Source: an uncultured Pseudomonadota bacterium
Lineage (GTDB): Bacteria; Pseudomonadota; Gammaproteobacteria; Steroidobacterales; Steroidobacteraceae
DNA length: 64,000 nucleotides
Direction: 5' to 3'
Assembly: GCA_903862885.1 (NCBI GenBank)
Contig: CAIOZU010000004.1
Location: forward strand, 62,001-126,000
The notes beneath the pieces are model-generated. The model searched no databases, had not been told where the DNA came from, and worked only from the letters and a program-made list of their open reading frames with translations. The translations under genes and the position numbers were made by a program. Within the stretch, counting starts at the first letter, position 1. Every line of letters starts with the position of its first letter. This document shows positions 43,156-53,791 of the stretch, in pieces.

Positions 43156-44612
43156 CCCTCCATACCCGCTCCTTGGCGGCGTTGGCTTTGGGGCTCACCG
43201 CTCGGGAATTCTCCTCGGTAGAGCTCACCCAGCACTTTTTAGATCGAATTGCTGCATCCAATGGTGCTTTAAACGCCTTTTTGACGGTGACCGCAGAACG
43301 CGCCCTGAGCGATGCGAAGCGAGCGGATGCCCTGTTGGCCAAAAATCAGGGTGGCGCCCTAACGGGCATTCCCATTGCTCATAAAGATATTTTTTGCACG
43401 GATGGCATCCAAACCACCTGTGCGTCCAAGATGTTGAAAGGTTTTGTGGCGCCCTATGACGCCGCCGTGGTCGAGCGCCTCACCGCGGCGGGTACCGTCT
43501 TATTGGGTAAGACCAATATGGACGAATTCGCCATGGGATCCTCGAATGAGACCAGCCATTTTGGTCCGGTCAAAAATCCATGGGATCTGGCCAAGGTGCC
43601 GGGGGGGTCCTCCGGTGGGTCGGCGGCCGTGGTGGCCGCACGGCTCGCGCCGGCAGCCACCGGTACCGATACCGGCGGGTCGATTCGCCAACCGGCGGCG
43701 CTCACCGGCATCAGTGGGATCAAGCCCACCTACGGACGCGTGTCGCGCTACGGCATGATTGCTTTTGCGTCGAGTCTTGACCAAGCCGGCATCATGGCGG
43801 CTTCCGCCGAGGACTGTGCGGCGCTGTTGGCGCCGATGGCGGGTTTTGATGCCAGAGACTCGACCTCGGTCGAGCGCGCGGTACCCGATTACGTGGCCGG
43901 TCTTCAGCAATCACTGAAGGGTCTTAAGATCGGCATTCTGAAAGAATTCTTTGCAGAGGGGCTTGAGGCGCACACCGGTGCGCGAGTGCAGGCGGCGATT
44001 GAAGAGTATCGGCGTCTGGGCGCTGAGATCGTGGAAGTGAGCTGTCCGAATTTGCCCTTGTCGGTACCCACCTATTATGTGGTGGCGCCGGCTGAAGCCT
44101 CCTCCAACCTGTCACGCTTTGATGGGGTGCGGTTTGGTTATCGTTGCGAAAACCCGCGTGATTTACTCGATCTGTATAAGCGCTCGCGTGGTGAGGGCTT
44201 TGGGTCGGAAGTGAAGCGGCGCATCATGACCGGTACCTACGTGCTGTCGGCCGGTTACTACGACGCCTATTATTTGAAAGCGCAGAAAGTCCGTTCGCTG
44301 ATCACCGATGATTTTAAACGGGCATTCTCACAAGTCGACGTCCTGCTAGGACCCACGGCGCCCGGTCCGGCTTTTGCCATCGGCGATAAGGTGGATGACC
44401 CGGTCACCATGTATTTAAATGATATCTACACGATCGGTGCCAACCTCGCCGGCCTGCCTGCCATGTCCATTCCCTGTGGATTTGTGAATGAGCTGCCGGT
44501 GGGCTTGCAATTGATTGGCCCTCACTTTTCAGAAAGCCAGTTATTGGCCGTGGCGCACGGCTACCAGCAGGTCACTGACTTTCATAGCCGAGTGCCGGCG
44601 GCTTACGCATGA
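43152..44612 (+). CDS. gatA: Asp/Glu-tRNA amidotransferase subunit GatA
   Basis: GatA is the amidase-signature glutaminase that releases ammonia for GatB. The Ser-cisSer-Lys triad is visible: Lys in [13 protein letters not shown], and the serines in [15 protein letters not shown] and [15 protein letters not shown]. Length (486) is normal. C-terminal blocks are [13 protein letters not shown] and [21 protein letters not shown]. It overlaps gatC by 4 bases and precedes gatB by 10. Confidence 0.98.
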   Translation: MTLHTRSLAALALGLTAREFSSVELTQHFLDRIAASNGALNAFLTVTAERALSDAKRADALLAKNQGGALTGIPIAHKDIFCTDGIQTTCASKMLKGFVAPYDAAVVERLTAAGTVLLGKTNMDEFAMGSSNETSHFGPVKNPWDLAKVPGGSSGGSAAVVAARLAPAATGTDTGGSIRQPAALTGISGIKPTYGRVSRYGMIAFASSLDQAGIMAASAEDCAALLAPMAGFDARDSTSVERAVPDYVAGLQQSLKGLKIGILKEFFAEGLEAHTGARVQAAIEEYRRLGAEIVEVSCPNLPLSVPTYYVVAPAEASSNLSRFDGVRFGYRCENPRDLLDLYKRSRGEGFGSEVKRRIMTGTYVLSAGYYDAYYLKAQKVRSLITDDFKRAFSQVDVLLGPTAPGPAFAIGDKVDDPVTMYLNDIYTIGANLAGLPAMSIPCGFVNELPVGLQLIGPHFSESQLLAVAHGYQQVTDFHSRVPAAYA

Positions 44613-44622
44613 GAGTGCCATC

Positions 44623-46092
44623 ATGAGTGAATTCATCACGCCGGCAGGTTGGGAAGTTGTCATCGGGCTTGAGATCCACGCGCAACTGGCTACCCGCTCA
44701 AAGATTTTCTCAGGCTCCGCCACCGCCTACGGTGCGATGCCTAATACCCAAGCGAGTCTCGTGGATCTGGGTTATCCCGGGACGTTGCCGGTGCTCAATC
44801 AAGAGGCGGTGCGTATGGCCGTCAAGTTCGGTCTGGCCACCGGATCGCGAGTGGCTGATCGCTCGGTGTTTGCGCGCAAAAATTATTTCTATCCGGATCT
44901 GCCGAAGGGCTATCAGATCAGTCAGTATGAAAAGCCGATCGTTGAGAAGGGCTCGATCGATGTGTTGCAAGAGGACGGCATCACTAAGCGAGTCGGCATC
45001 ACGCGCGCGCATTTAGAAGAGGATGCCGGCAAGTCCATGCATGAAGGACTTGAAAATGCCAGTGGCATTGATCTGAATCGTGCGGGCACGCCCTTACTTG
45101 AGATTGTTTCAGAGCCTGATATGCGATCTGCTCGTGAAGCGGTTGCCTATCTTAAGAAAATTCATACGCTGGTTCGTTACCTTGAGATCTGCGACGGCAA
45201 CATGCAGGAAGGGTCCTTCCGCTGCGATGCCAACGTGTCGGTCAGGCGGATCGGTGCGGAGCGCTTAGGCACCCGTTGTGAGATCAAAAACGTCAACTCT
45301 TTTCGCTATGTTGAAAAAGCCATTCATTACGAAGTGATTCGACAGATCGATGTATTGGAGTCGGGTGGGAAAATCATTCAGGAGACGCGCTTGTATGACG
45401 CGGCCAAGGATGAAACCCGCTCAATGCGCTCGAAAGAAGAAGCCAACGACTACCGTTACTTCCCCGATCCCGATTTATTGCCCGTTGTCTTAGATGAGGC
45501 ATTCATCACCAGCGTGCGCGCCACCTTGCCTGAGTTGCCCGATGAGAAAGCGGCACGATTCATGGCGAGTTATGGCTTATCGGCCTATGACGCGGCGCTT
45601 TTAACTGCCAGTCGTGACGTCGCTGCGTTTTATGAGGCGGTGGTGGCGGCAGCCAAGCCCGATGCCGGACTGGCTAAGTTAGCGGCCAACTGGGTGATGG
45701 GAGATTTTTCTGCTTTCCTTAATCGGGATGGACTGGAGTTGAGTGCGGCTAAAGTCTCAACGAGTGGGTTGGCTGGCCTTTTGGATCGACTCAGTGACCA
45801 GACGATTTCCGGAAAAATCGCCAAAGAGGTATTTGAGTTGATGTGGGCTGAGGGCCTGTCGGCTGATGCGGTGATTGAAGCCAAAGGCTGGCGCCAAATC
45901 ACGGATACCCGCGCGATTGAAGCCGCGATCGATGCGGTGATTGCCGCCAACCCAGAGCAGTTAGCGGATTACCGCTCCGGTAAGGACAAACTGTTCGGAT
46001 TTTTCGTGGGTCAGGCGATGAAAGCGACTCAGGGAAAAGCCAATCCGGCACAATTAAACGAGCTCTTAAAGAGCAAGCTCGCGTCCCATTAG
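44623..46092 (+). CDS. gatB: Asp/Glu-tRNA amidotransferase subunit GatB
   Basis: GatB activates the misacylated aminoacyl-tRNA by phosphorylation and transfers ammonia to it. I start at the ATG giving [22 protein letters not shown]; the longer frame runs back inside gatA. The 489-residue protein has the cradle domain blocks [37 protein letters not shown] and [15 protein letters not shown], and a C-terminal YqeY-like helical domain that holds the tRNA. The next gene, hslO, begins four bases later. Confidence 0.98.
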   Translation: MSEFITPAGWEVVIGLEIHAQLATRSKIFSGSATAYGAMPNTQASLVDLGYPGTLPVLNQEAVRMAVKFGLATGSRVADRSVFARKNYFYPDLPKGYQISQYEKPIVEKGSIDVLQEDGITKRVGITRAHLEEDAGKSMHEGLENASGIDLNRAGTPLLEIVSEPDMRSAREAVAYLKKIHTLVRYLEICDGNMQEGSFRCDANVSVRRIGAERLGTRCEIKNVNSFRYVEKAIHYEVIRQIDVLESGGKIIQETRLYDAAKDETRSMRSKEEANDYRYFPDPDLLPVVLDEAFITSVRATLPELPDEKAARFMASYGLSAYDAALLTASRDVAAFYEAVVAAAKPDAGLAKLAANWVMGDFSAFLNRDGLELSAAKVSTSGLAGLLDRLSDQTISGKIAKEVFELMWAEGLSADAVIEAKGWRQITDTRAIEAAIDAVIAANPEQLADYRSGKDKLFGFFVGQAMKATQGKANPAQLNELLKSKLASH

Positions 46093-46096
46093 CATC

Positions 46097-47011
46097 GTGC
46101 AGGCGGCCGATACCCTGCAGGGTTTTGTTTTTGAACAATTTGCGGTGCGTGGGTATTTGGTTCGCCTGGATGCTTCCTGGCGTGCGCTCATTGAGCATCA
46201 CACCTATCCCGACCCTATTCGTCACGCCTTAGGCGAGGGCGTGGCGGCCACCTTGCTGTTGGCGGCCACTTTAAAATTTGATGGCCAGCTGATTTTGCAA
46301 GTGCAGGGTCCTGGGCCTATGCATTTGATGGTGATTCAAACGACATCAAATTTCGGCGTGCGTGGTGTGGCGCGATTTCGTACCGATGCGCCGATGGAGG
46401 GCTTAGGCCTCAAAGGCCTATCGGGTGAGGGTCAGTTGACGGTGACGGTGGAAAACAAAGACCGCTCCTCCCGCTATCAGGGGGTTGTCCCGTTGGTGGG
46501 CGAGCGTTTTGCGGCGTGTTTCGAATCCTACTTTGAGCGTTCGGAGCAGTTACCGACGCGTCTGTGGCTCACTGCGACCGATCAGGGCGTGGCCGGTTTA
46601 TTGCTGCAACGTCTTCCCAGTGGGGCCAGCGCCTCGTCCGCTGAGTTGGAGCATGCGGTGTCCTTAGGTGATGATGATTGGAATCGGGTAGTGACGCTCG
46701 CCGCCACCGTGACGCCCAGTGAACTGGCGACGCTGTCGCCTGAAGCGCTGCTATGGCGTCTGTTTAATGAAGAACAGGTGCGGTTATTTGATTCGTCACC
46801 CGTCTTTTTTCAATGTGCCTGCTCGCGTGAGCGGGTAAGCGGCATTTTGCGAGCGCTGGGTGAGGTCGAGGTCAAAGAGATCGTCGCTGAGCAGGGTGGG
46901 GTGGAAGTGCGTTGCGAGTTTTGTAATCGCTTGTGGCGATATGATCCGGTAGACGCGCTGGGTATTTTTTTGGGCGATGAGTCGCTGTCGCCTCCGAAAT
47001 TATTACAGTGA
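46097..47011 (+). CDS. hslO: Redox-regulated chaperone Hsp33
   Basis: Hsp33 is a holdase switched on by oxidation and unfolding. The 304-residue protein has the family core (YPDPIRHALGEGVAATLLLAATLKF, FGVRGVARF) and the zinc/redox switch near the C-terminus: CAC, then CEFC about 30 residues later, i.e. CxC...CxxC. The start is a GTG four bases after gatB; its weak context suggests coupling to gatB. Its 3' end overlaps the convergent mtgA by nine bases. Confidence 0.96.
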   Translation: MQAADTLQGFVFEQFAVRGYLVRLDASWRALIEHHTYPDPIRHALGEGVAATLLLAATLKFDGQLILQVQGPGPMHLMVIQTTSNFGVRGVARFRTDAPMEGLGLKGLSGEGQLTVTVENKDRSSRYQGVVPLVGERFAACFESYFERSEQLPTRLWLTATDQGVAGLLLQRLPSGASASSAELEHAVSLGDDDWNRVVTLAATVTPSELATLSPEALLWRLFNEEQVRLFDSSPVFFQCACSRERVSGILRALGEVEVKEIVAEQGGVEVRCEFCNRLWRYDPVDALGIFLGDESLSPPKLLQ

Positions 47012-47740
47012 GGCGTGTGGGGTTGGGTCGAGCGCCCGCATATAGCGGGTGCCACCGAGTGCGTTCATCTGCTCCATGATCCAGTCAGCGCGGCGTTGGA
47101 CGTAGGCGCTTGGATGATCGGCATGTAGTTTTTTAGGATTCGGTAGGACGGCGGCCAGTAAGGCCGACTGGCGCTGTGTTAACAGAGCGGCGTCGGTATG
47201 AAAGAGTCTGGGGGCCGCCGCCCCCACGCCGTAGATGCCAGGACCGAACTCGGCAATATTCAAATACATCTCGAGGATGCGTTGCTTAGGCCAAGTCGCT
47301 TCGATGAGCACCGTGAGGTAGGCCTCGAGCCCTTTTCGCACGAGGCTGGGTCCCGGCCACAAAAATAGATTTTTAGCGACTTGCTGAGAAAGCGTGCTCG
47401 CGCCCCGCAAGCGCTTGCCCTGTTCTCGTTCTTTGACCGCCTGGTCAATGGCATCAAAGTCAAAGCCGGGATGGAAAGCAAACTTTTGGTCTTCCGAGGA
47501 AATGACTGCAAGTTTCACATGACGGGAGATGCGCGCATACGGCACGAAGCGGTAGTCGGCGCGCCAATGAATGTCACCACTGAGCCACGCGCTAAGCGCT
47601 TGCTCGGCAATGAAGGCGGTGGTCGGTGGTGCGATGAAGCGTAACGACACGACCAGACCGAGGGTAATGGCGAAACTTAAACCCATCACCCATAGCAAAA
47701 AGCGTCGACAGACGCGCATGGCCTGACAGAGGGCTGCCAT
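47003..47740 (-). CDS. mtgA: Monofunctional peptidoglycan glycosyltransferase
   Basis: MtgA is a family GT51 enzyme that polymerises lipid II without a transpeptidase domain. The 245-residue protein has an N-terminal membrane helix (FLLWVMGLSFAITLGLVVSL), then GT51 motifs: KLAVISSEDQKFAFHPGFD (catalytic Glu), RGASTLSQQVAKNLFLWP, KQRILEMYLNIAEFGPGIYG and QSALLAAVLPNPKK. It stands outside the elongasome operon. The stop lies inside hslO on the other strand. Confidence 0.96.
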   Translation of the reverse strand: MAALCQAMRVCRRFLLWVMGLSFAITLGLVVSLRFIAPPTTAFIAEQALSAWLSGDIHWRADYRFVPYARISRHVKLAVISSEDQKFAFHPGFDFDAIDQAVKEREQGKRLRGASTLSQQVAKNLFLWPGPSLVRKGLEAYLTVLIEATWPKQRILEMYLNIAEFGPGIYGVGAAAPRLFHTDAALLTQRQSALLAAVLPNPKKLHADHPSAYVQRRADWIMEQMNALGGTRYMRALDPTPHASL

Positions 47741-47750
47741 GCGCGGTTGA

Positions 47751-48239
47751 TCAGCCGTCGATCACCGTCACGGAGGAGACCAGTACCGGGTCTAACGGAA
47801 CGTCCTCATGGCCTGCCTTAGAACCGGTTTTGACCGCAGCAATTTTGTCGATGACTGACATGCCCTCGCTGACGTAAGCGAACACGGCGTAGCCGGCATT
47901 GCCTGGACCTGGATCCAAAAAGGCATTGTCTTTGAGATTGACAAAGAACTGCGAGGTCGCGCTGTGGGGATCATTGGTGCGAGCCATCGACAGGGTGCCG
48001 CGGCGATTCTTGAGGCCATTAGAGGACTCATTTTTAATTGGCTCGCGGGTTTTTTTCTGACTCATGTCGGCGGTCATACCGCCACCTTGGATCACGAAGT
48101 TAGGTATGACCCGATGAAAAACCGTGCTATCAAAGTGCTTAGAGGTCACATACTCCAAGAAATTCTGGCAGGTGATCGGGGCTTCAGCCGTATTGAGTTC
48201 TATGCTGAAGTCGCCTAATGAGGTGTGAAAGGTAATCAT
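47751..48239 (-). CDS. ppiB: Peptidyl-prolyl cis-trans isomerase, cyclophilin type
   Basis: A 162-residue cytoplasmic cyclophilin; there is no signal peptide. Family blocks are STVFHRVIPNFVIQGGG (catalytic Arg in FHRV), GTLSMARTNDPHSATSQFFVNL and GYAVFAYVSEGMSVIDKI. AAAGGAGA seven bases before the ATG is a strong ribosome binding site. Transcribed with mtgA 10 bases downstream, though functional linkage is not evident. Confidence 0.96.
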   Translation of the reverse strand: MITFHTSLGDFSIELNTAEAPITCQNFLEYVTSKHFDSTVFHRVIPNFVIQGGGMTADMSQKKTREPIKNESSNGLKNRRGTLSMARTNDPHSATSQFFVNLKDNAFLDPGPGNAGYAVFAYVSEGMSVIDKIAAVKTGSKAGHEDVPLDPVLVSSVTVIDG

Positions 48240-48284
48240 CGAGTGTCTCCTTTGGCCAAAAACGGGGGGTGGCCTGCCGCTATT

Positions 48285-49121
48285 CTAATCGGGCCGGACG
48301 CCGGATGTGACGCGTTCGAGGCCTGCCAGGTCGCGATGGGTGGTCACCGCTGAGAAGCCGGCGTCCGTCAGCAGGGTTCGGACCGCGACGCCTTGCTCAT
48401 ACCCATGCTCGAGGTACAGGCTGCCGGCTGCTTTTAAGTGAGCAGCGGCGGTGTTGGCGATCTGTTTGAGATCCGCAAGGCCGGAGGGGCCTGCGACCAG
48501 CGCTTGCAGTGGCTCGAAGCCGAGTGCGGGTGTCGCCAGATGCGGGTCGGTGCTCGCCAGATAGGGTGGATTGGCGACGATCACATCGTATGAGCGACCG
48601 GGCACGGCCTCAAGCCACGTGCCCTGATGCAGTTGTACGTGCGAGTATCCTAATAGCGAGCAGTTGAGTCGTGCGATCTCCAAGGCCGCTTCGCTCGCAT
48701 CGGTGAGATCGATACTGGCATCGGCTCGCTCGCTCGCGATCGCAAGGCCCACCGCGCCGCTGCCGGTACCGAGATCGAGGACGGTGGGTGCGACTTTGTC
48801 GGTCATTGTCGATAGTGCCAGTTCCACCAGCAGTTCCGTCTCTGGACGCGGCACTAACACCGCCGGGGTCACCCGCAAGGTCAGCGTCCAAAAATCCCAA
48901 TGGCCGATTAAGTAGGCGATGGGCTCGCCATGGGTTCGCCTGAGGATCAATGCCTCAAAGGTGCTCTGGGCCGTTTCGCTCAGTGGCTCGGCGCTGCGGC
49001 TTCTTAACTGGCGTCGATCACAGTCCAGCACGTGTGCCAATAAGAGTTCAGCATCTAAGCGCGGCGAGTCGCTGGTGGCTTCGAGTGTTTGCACACCACG
49101 GGCGAGCGCGCCCTCGCTCAT
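48285..49121 (-). CDS. prmC: Release factor glutamine methyltransferase
   Basis: PrmC methylates the Gln of the GGQ motif in release factors RF1 and RF2. The 278-residue protein has an N-terminal helical domain and a Rossmann fold with [19 protein letters not shown] and the substrate-glutamine-binding [11 protein letters not shown]. It overlaps its substrate's gene prfA by 4 bases, the classic hemA-prfA-prmC order. Confidence 0.97.
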   Translation of the reverse strand: MSEGALARGVQTLEATSDSPRLDAELLLAHVLDCDRRQLRSRSAEPLSETAQSTFEALILRRTHGEPIAYLIGHWDFWTLTLRVTPAVLVPRPETELLVELALSTMTDKVAPTVLDLGTGSGAVGLAIASERADASIDLTDASEAALEIARLNCSLLGYSHVQLHQGTWLEAVPGRSYDVIVANPPYLASTDPHLATPALGFEPLQALVAGPSGLADLKQIANTAAAHLKAAGSLYLEHGYEQGVAVRTLLTDAGFSAVTTHRDLAGLERVTSGVRPD

Positions 49122-50197
49122 TCGAGTTCAGCCAACTGCTCTGCTTCGAACTCACGTGCGAGAGGCGCCAACACGGAGTCTAAATCGCCGGTCATGATGT
49201 GATCGAGTTTATAGAGCGTGAGCTCAACCCGATGGTCAGTGAGGCGACCTTGGGGGAAATTATAGGTGCGGATGCGCTCCGAGCGATCGCCGGTACCCAC
49301 CTGCAACTTACGCGTGGCGGCTTGCTGTGATTGCTGCCGTTCGCGCTCACCGGCCAATAACTTGGCTTTCAGTAATGACATGGCGCGCGATCGATTTTTA
49401 TGTTGCGATCGCTCTTCCTGGCAGGCCACGACAATGCCCGTTGGAATGTGGGTCAGGCGCACCGCCGAATCGGTTTTATTGACATGTTGGCCGCCGGCGC
49501 CAGAAGAACGATAGGTATCGACGCGCAAATCAGCATCGGCAATGGTGACATCCTCGACCGTATCGAGTTCAGGCAAGATCGCCACGGTGCAGGTGGAGGT
49601 GTGGACGCGGCCTTGTGCTTCCGTGGCAGGTACCCGCTGCACGCGATGGGTGCCTGATTCAAACTTCAGTCGCGAATAGGCGCCTTGGCCGACTAAGCGA
49701 CAGATCACTTCGCGATAGCCGCCGTGCTCGCCACGACTCTCCGAGAGAATCTCAGTTTTCCATCCTTGGCTGTCCGCGTAGCGGGTGTACATACGAAATA
49801 AATCGCCAGCGAAGATGGCCGCCTCATCACCCCCTGCACCGGCACGAATCTCGATAAAAATATTACCGTCATCATGCGGGTCTTTAGGAATGAGCAAGCG
49901 CTGCAAAGCCTCTTCTTCGCTCTGCAGTTGCTCGGCTAAATGCGCTTGCTCCTCTTCCGCCATGGCGCGCATCTCAGGATCTGCGTCTTTGGCCATATCA
50001 GCCGCGAGGCGCGCGCTGTCTTCGAGTGCCATGAATGAGCGAAAGCGCAGCGCAACGGCTTCGAGGCGCGCGTATTCCATGGACAGCTCCCTGAAGCGAT
50101 CGCTGCGACCGGACAGGGTTGCATCTCCCAACATACGACCCACTTCCTCGTAGCGATCGGCTAAACGCTCAAGACGACGGCGGATGGACTCCCTCAT
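49118..50197 (-). CDS. prfA: Peptide chain release factor 1
   Basis: RF1 ends translation at UAA and UAG. The 359-residue protein has the GGQ loop in [20 protein letters not shown] and the downstream [15 protein letters not shown] helix. The codon-recognition region lies near [20 protein letters not shown], where the RF1 family has its PxT tripeptide region; PATEAQGR is the usual flank. The start ATG overlaps hemA's stop by 4 bases. Confidence 0.98.
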   Translation of the reverse strand: MRESIRRRLERLADRYEEVGRMLGDATLSGRSDRFRELSMEYARLEAVALRFRSFMALEDSARLAADMAKDADPEMRAMAEEEQAHLAEQLQSEEEALQRLLIPKDPHDDGNIFIEIRAGAGGDEAAIFAGDLFRMYTRYADSQGWKTEILSESRGEHGGYREVICRLVGQGAYSRLKFESGTHRVQRVPATEAQGRVHTSTCTVAILPELDTVEDVTIADADLRVDTYRSSGAGGQHVNKTDSAVRLTHIPTGIVVACQEERSQHKNRSRAMSLLKAKLLAGERERQQSQQAATRKLQVGTGDRSERIRTYNFPQGRLTDHRVELTLYKLDHIMTGDLDSVLAPLAREFEAEQLAELE

Positions 50198-51444
50198 TCT
50201 GGGTCACCGTCGAGGTGAAATAGGCGACGCGCCGCGGACACTAAGGTGTCATCGTCCGCCTCACCCGCTTGTCGCAGTTCGTGGGTGGGGGCATGGATTA
50301 AGCGGTGAGTGAGGGTGTCGGCTAAGTAAGTCATGGCTTCCTGAGGAGAGCGACCCGCCGTCAGCAGTTTGAGTGCTTGGTCGAGGGTCTGGGTGCGCAC
50401 CTGTAAGGCGGTGGATCGTAAGTCGCGGATAGTGGGTACCGCTTGTTGGATGCGTAGGCCTGATAAAAAACGGGCGACTTCTTCTTTGATCAGAAGACGG
50501 GCTTCGCGCGCGCCATCTTCACGGGCTTTTAAGTTACCGCTGACCACCCCTTGCAGATCATCGATCGTGTAAAGGTAGATATCCTCAAACTGGGCGACAG
50601 CAGGATCAATGTCGCGAGGAACCGCCAGATCGATCATGAGCATCGGTCGATGACGACGCTCCGCTAAAGCGGAGGCGACCTGCGGTGCGGTGATGATAGC
50701 TAAAGGACTCGCGGTGGAGCACACCACGATGTCAGCCTCCGCCAGATGATGTTCAGTGGCCTCCAGTGAAATAGCGAGAGCGTTGAATTCGCTGGCCAGC
50801 AGCTGGGCGCGTGTAATGCTGCGATTGGCGATGATCATGCGCTTTAGGCCATGCGCGTGCAGGTGGCGCGCGGCTAAGGCAATGGTGTCACCCGCGCCGA
50901 CCAATAGCGCGGTGTGCTGACTTAAGCCTGCAAAGATTTGCTTGGCGAGACTGACCGCCGCGTAGGCCACGGACACCGCGTGTGCGCCGATTTGGGTTTC
51001 GGTGCGGATTCGCTTGGCCACCGAAAAAGTCGCTTGGAAAAGTCGATTCAAGGTGGGGCCCGCGGTGCCTTGACTATGCGCCGATCGGTAAGCCTCTTTC
51101 AGCTGACCTAAGATCTGCGGTTCACCCAGCACCATCGAATCAAGGCCGGCTGCTACGGAGAAGGCATGCTCAATCGCTTGGTCGCCTTCATGCATATAAA
51201 CGCAATCCGCTAGACTGACATCCGTTGCATGATAAGTCTGTAGCCACTCGCTCACGACTAACGGCGAGGCGGCAACACAATACAGCTCGGTGCGATTGCA
51301 GGTGGAGACGATGATGCTTTCCTCGGCGATCCCATGGGCGAGCGAGCGCAGCGCGGCCGGCAGATGGTCCGCATTGAAGACGACGAGTTCTCGCAACGCC
51401 AGAGGCGCGGTACGATGATTGATACCGACAACAACGAGGGGCAT
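50194..51444 (-). CDS. hemA: Glutamyl-tRNA reductase
   Basis: HemA reduces Glu-tRNA to glutamate-1-semialdehyde, the committed step of C5 haem synthesis. The 416-residue protein starts [15 protein letters not shown], has the nucleophilic Cys in [36 protein letters not shown] and the NADPH fold [18 protein letters not shown], where the glycine pattern GAGDT is as expected. A C-terminal dimerisation helix follows. It diverges from the TPR lipoprotein gene with an 80-base gap. Confidence 0.98.
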   Translation of the reverse strand: MPLVVVGINHRTAPLALRELVVFNADHLPAALRSLAHGIAEESIIVSTCNRTELYCVAASPLVVSEWLQTYHATDVSLADCVYMHEGDQAIEHAFSVAAGLDSMVLGEPQILGQLKEAYRSAHSQGTAGPTLNRLFQATFSVAKRIRTETQIGAHAVSVAYAAVSLAKQIFAGLSQHTALLVGAGDTIALAARHLHAHGLKRMIIANRSITRAQLLASEFNALAISLEATEHHLAEADIVVCSTASPLAIITAPQVASALAERRHRPMLMIDLAVPRDIDPAVAQFEDIYLYTIDDLQGVVSGNLKAREDGAREARLLIKEEVARFLSGLRIQQAVPTIRDLRSTALQVRTQTLDQALKLLTAGRSPQEAMTYLADTLTHRLIHAPTHELRQAGEADDDTLVSAARRLFHLDGDPE

Positions 51445-51524
51445 GCGTGGCCTGGGTCAAGCTAGGGTGCGATTGTCGGTTAACGGGCCGCTGCAGGGCA
51501 AGCCGGTTCGGGAGGGGCGATCCT

Positions 51525-53195
51525 ATGCGATATAGTGACTTTATGTGGCAACGATTCTCTCAGGGTCTGTTTGGGGTGCTGCTGGGGGCTTTCGGGCTCC
51601 TAGCGGGATGCGCCGGGGCAGGCAAAGTCAATGAACAGATGGTGTGGGCTGAGGTGGCCCTCGAGCGGGGTCAGCCGGCGGTGGCGAGCCGCGCGTATGG
51701 GCGGGCGGCGAGCTTAAGCCGGGACGCGGCGGTCTGGGAGCGGGCGGCGCGCGTGGCGTTTGAGCAGAGCCAGTATCGAGAATTGGCGGGTATCGCCAAA
51801 GTATGGCTGAACCACGACCCTAAAAACGAAACGGCGCAGCGATTTTTGGCCGTGGCGCTACTTGAGTTAGATGATCGAGTAGCGGCGAAGGCGAGTGTGC
51901 GCCACTTGATTCAATCCGCTTATCCTTCGCCGGCCGAGGCCTTTGACAGTCTCGCGCGCTCCTTGGCCGAGTTGCACAACGAGGCGGGTGTTGCCTTTGT
52001 GATGCGCTCCTTGGCGATGGATGACGCCCACGAGCCAGCGGCTCAGCTGGCGGCGGCGAGTCTGTCCTTGCAGGCGGGTGATGTGGGGGCCGCCCTGGTG
52101 GCGACGGAGCGGGCGCTGGGATTGCGTCCGGTGTGGCCTGAGGCGCGTTCGCTGCAAGCGCGTGCCCAGGTGGCACTCGGTCATTGCGCGGAGGGCTTGT
52201 CGTCGGCCGCCCTGTTGGCCGCGGAAGGCGGCGACTCGGATCGCTTAGTGTATGCGTGGCTGTTGATTCGTTGTGATCGCCCGGCGGAAGCGCGCCCTTA
52301 TTTATCAGATCTCACGCGCAGCCGCTCGTTTCGGGCGCAGGCTCTGGAGGCGCTTGGTGGATTAGATTTGGATGCCCATCGCTTAGACGATGCGCTTGCC
52401 CATTACAACGAGCTCATGGCGCTCGGTCGAAATACGGAAGCGGCGACCTATGGCCTCGCGTTGGTGGCAGAGCGGCGCGGTGATCGGGAGCGTGCGGTAT
52501 CTTTGTATCGACGTGTGCTCACCGGCTCACGCGCGGTCACGGCGCAATTGCGTGCTTATCGATTGTTGCTCGACCAAGGCATGGAACTGCAAGCCGCTTA
52601 TGCCTTGGATATGTTCGTTGCGAATTCACCGGATGATCGGGTGGAAGTGACGGCTGGGCGCGCCGATCTATTGGCTGATCGCGGGCAAGCCGCAGCGGCT
52701 TTGGCGCTGTTGCAGCGAGTGATGCCGCAATACCCCGATCGCCAAGAGCTCGGCTTTAGTAAAGCGACCGTGCTCGAGAAAGACGGTCAGATCCCGGCTG
52801 CGATTGCGCAATTGCGTGAGATGTTGGCGCATCGGCCAACGGATGCGACCACTCAAAATGCGTTGGGCTTTACCTTGGCTGAGCACGGTCTCAAGCTCGA
52901 TGAGGCGGAGCGACTCATTCGGTCGGCGCTAAAGGCGCGTCCTGACAGTGCCGCGATGCAAGACAGTTTAGGGTGGGTGTTGTATCGGCGCGGGCAGCTG
53001 AGCGAGGCACTGCGCTTCGTCAGTGCCGCCTACGCACTCGATGCGGATCCGGAGATCGCGCTGCACTTAGGTTGGGTGCGTTGGGGCTTGGGCGATCAGG
53101 CTGAGGCGCGTCGTATCTGGCGCGCCGCCTTGGCGCAATCGCCCGCCGAGAAGCGACTGCAGAGCGTCATTGCGCAGCATCCCGAGTCGTTGTGA
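51525..53195 (+). CDS. TPR-repeat lipoprotein upstream of lolB
   Basis: I start at the ATG eight bases after GGAGGGG, giving 556 residues: MRYSDFMWQRFSQGLFGVLLGA and a lipobox LLAGCAG. The rest is a helical TPR solenoid; clear repeats include TYGLALVAERRGDRERAVSLYRRV, AATTQNALGFTLAEHGLKLDEAERLIR (in shorter pieces) and DSLGWVLYRRGQLSEALRFVSAAYAL. Such proteins in the lolB-ispE locus of Pseudomonas and Xanthomonas are outer-membrane-associated and of unknown function. The stop overlaps lolB by 4 bases, so a role in lipoprotein or envelope assembly is plausible but not shown. Confidence 0.87.
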   Translation: MRYSDFMWQRFSQGLFGVLLGAFGLLAGCAGAGKVNEQMVWAEVALERGQPAVASRAYGRAASLSRDAAVWERAARVAFEQSQYRELAGIAKVWLNHDPKNETAQRFLAVALLELDDRVAAKASVRHLIQSAYPSPAEAFDSLARSLAELHNEAGVAFVMRSLAMDDAHEPAAQLAAASLSLQAGDVGAALVATERALGLRPVWPEARSLQARAQVALGHCAEGLSSAALLAAEGGDSDRLVYAWLLIRCDRPAEARPYLSDLTRSRSFRAQALEALGGLDLDAHRLDDALAHYNELMALGRNTEAATYGLALVAERRGDRERAVSLYRRVLTGSRAVTAQLRAYRLLLDQGMELQAAYALDMFVANSPDDRVEVTAGRADLLADRGQAAAALALLQRVMPQYPDRQELGFSKATVLEKDGQIPAAIAQLREMLAHRPTDATTQNALGFTLAEHGLKLDEAERLIRSALKARPDSAAMQDSLGWVLYRRGQLSEALRFVSAAYALDADPEIALHLGWVRWGLGDQAEARRIWRAALAQSPAEKRLQSVIAQHPESL

Positions 53196-53791
53196 GGCAA
53201 GCGATGACGCGTCTTCTGTTCATCAGTGTTTTGATTGCCGCACTGGTTGGGTGCGCGGCGCCGTCTAAGCGGCCGGCCGCTACTCAGGTCGCGAGGGTGA
53301 CGAGGGGGGCACTGCCCACCCACTGGCGCGCGGTGGGACGGGTGGCGGTTAAGCAAGCGGGTGAGGGATGGAGCGCGCACTTTGATTGGCAACAGGTGGA
53401 TGAGCGCGCCGAGGTGCATGTGCAGGGTCCGTTGGGTGCGGGGGCCGTTTTGGTGACCCTGACACCCGGCCATGTGCGCATTGAATCCGCATCAAAGCCG
53501 CCACAGGAGTGGGATGCCCCGGAGGATGCCCTGGCATCCGATCGGCAACAGCCGCTCGGTTGGGGGGTTCCCATGGCGGCGCTGCCTTATTGGATGATGG
53601 GGGTGCCCGAGCTCGCGGTGCCCTCGATCGACCGTGAGGGGGGCTTTGAGCAGCGACAATGGCAGGTAAGGCCCACCGAGCGCACGCGCGTCGGGGGGGC
53701 CGACATCGAGTTGCCGACGCGTCTTGAGATGAGTCACGGGGATACGCGTCTGCGATGGGTGATTGATCAATGGCAGGTGGGTACGCCGTGA
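53192..53791 (+). CDS. lolB: Outer-membrane lipoprotein receptor LolB
   Basis: LolB accepts lipoproteins from LolA and inserts them in the outer membrane. The 199-residue product has a signal with lipobox ALVGCAA. The fold blocks WRAVGRVAVKQAGEGWSAHFDW, VHVQGPLGAGAV and LGWGVPMAALPYWMMG match LolB. The start is a GTG overlapping the TPR gene; an ATG four codons on is possible. The exposed-Leu loop region of E. coli LolB is not obvious, but sequence conservation in this family is low. It overlaps ispE by 4 bases. Confidence 0.9.
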   Translation: MRQAMTRLLFISVLIAALVGCAAPSKRPAATQVARVTRGALPTHWRAVGRVAVKQAGEGWSAHFDWQQVDERAEVHVQGPLGAGAVLVTLTPGHVRIESASKPPQEWDAPEDALASDRQQPLGWGVPMAALPYWMMGVPELAVPSIDREGGFEQRQWQVRPTERTRVGGADIELPTRLEMSHGDTRLRWVIDQWQVGTP

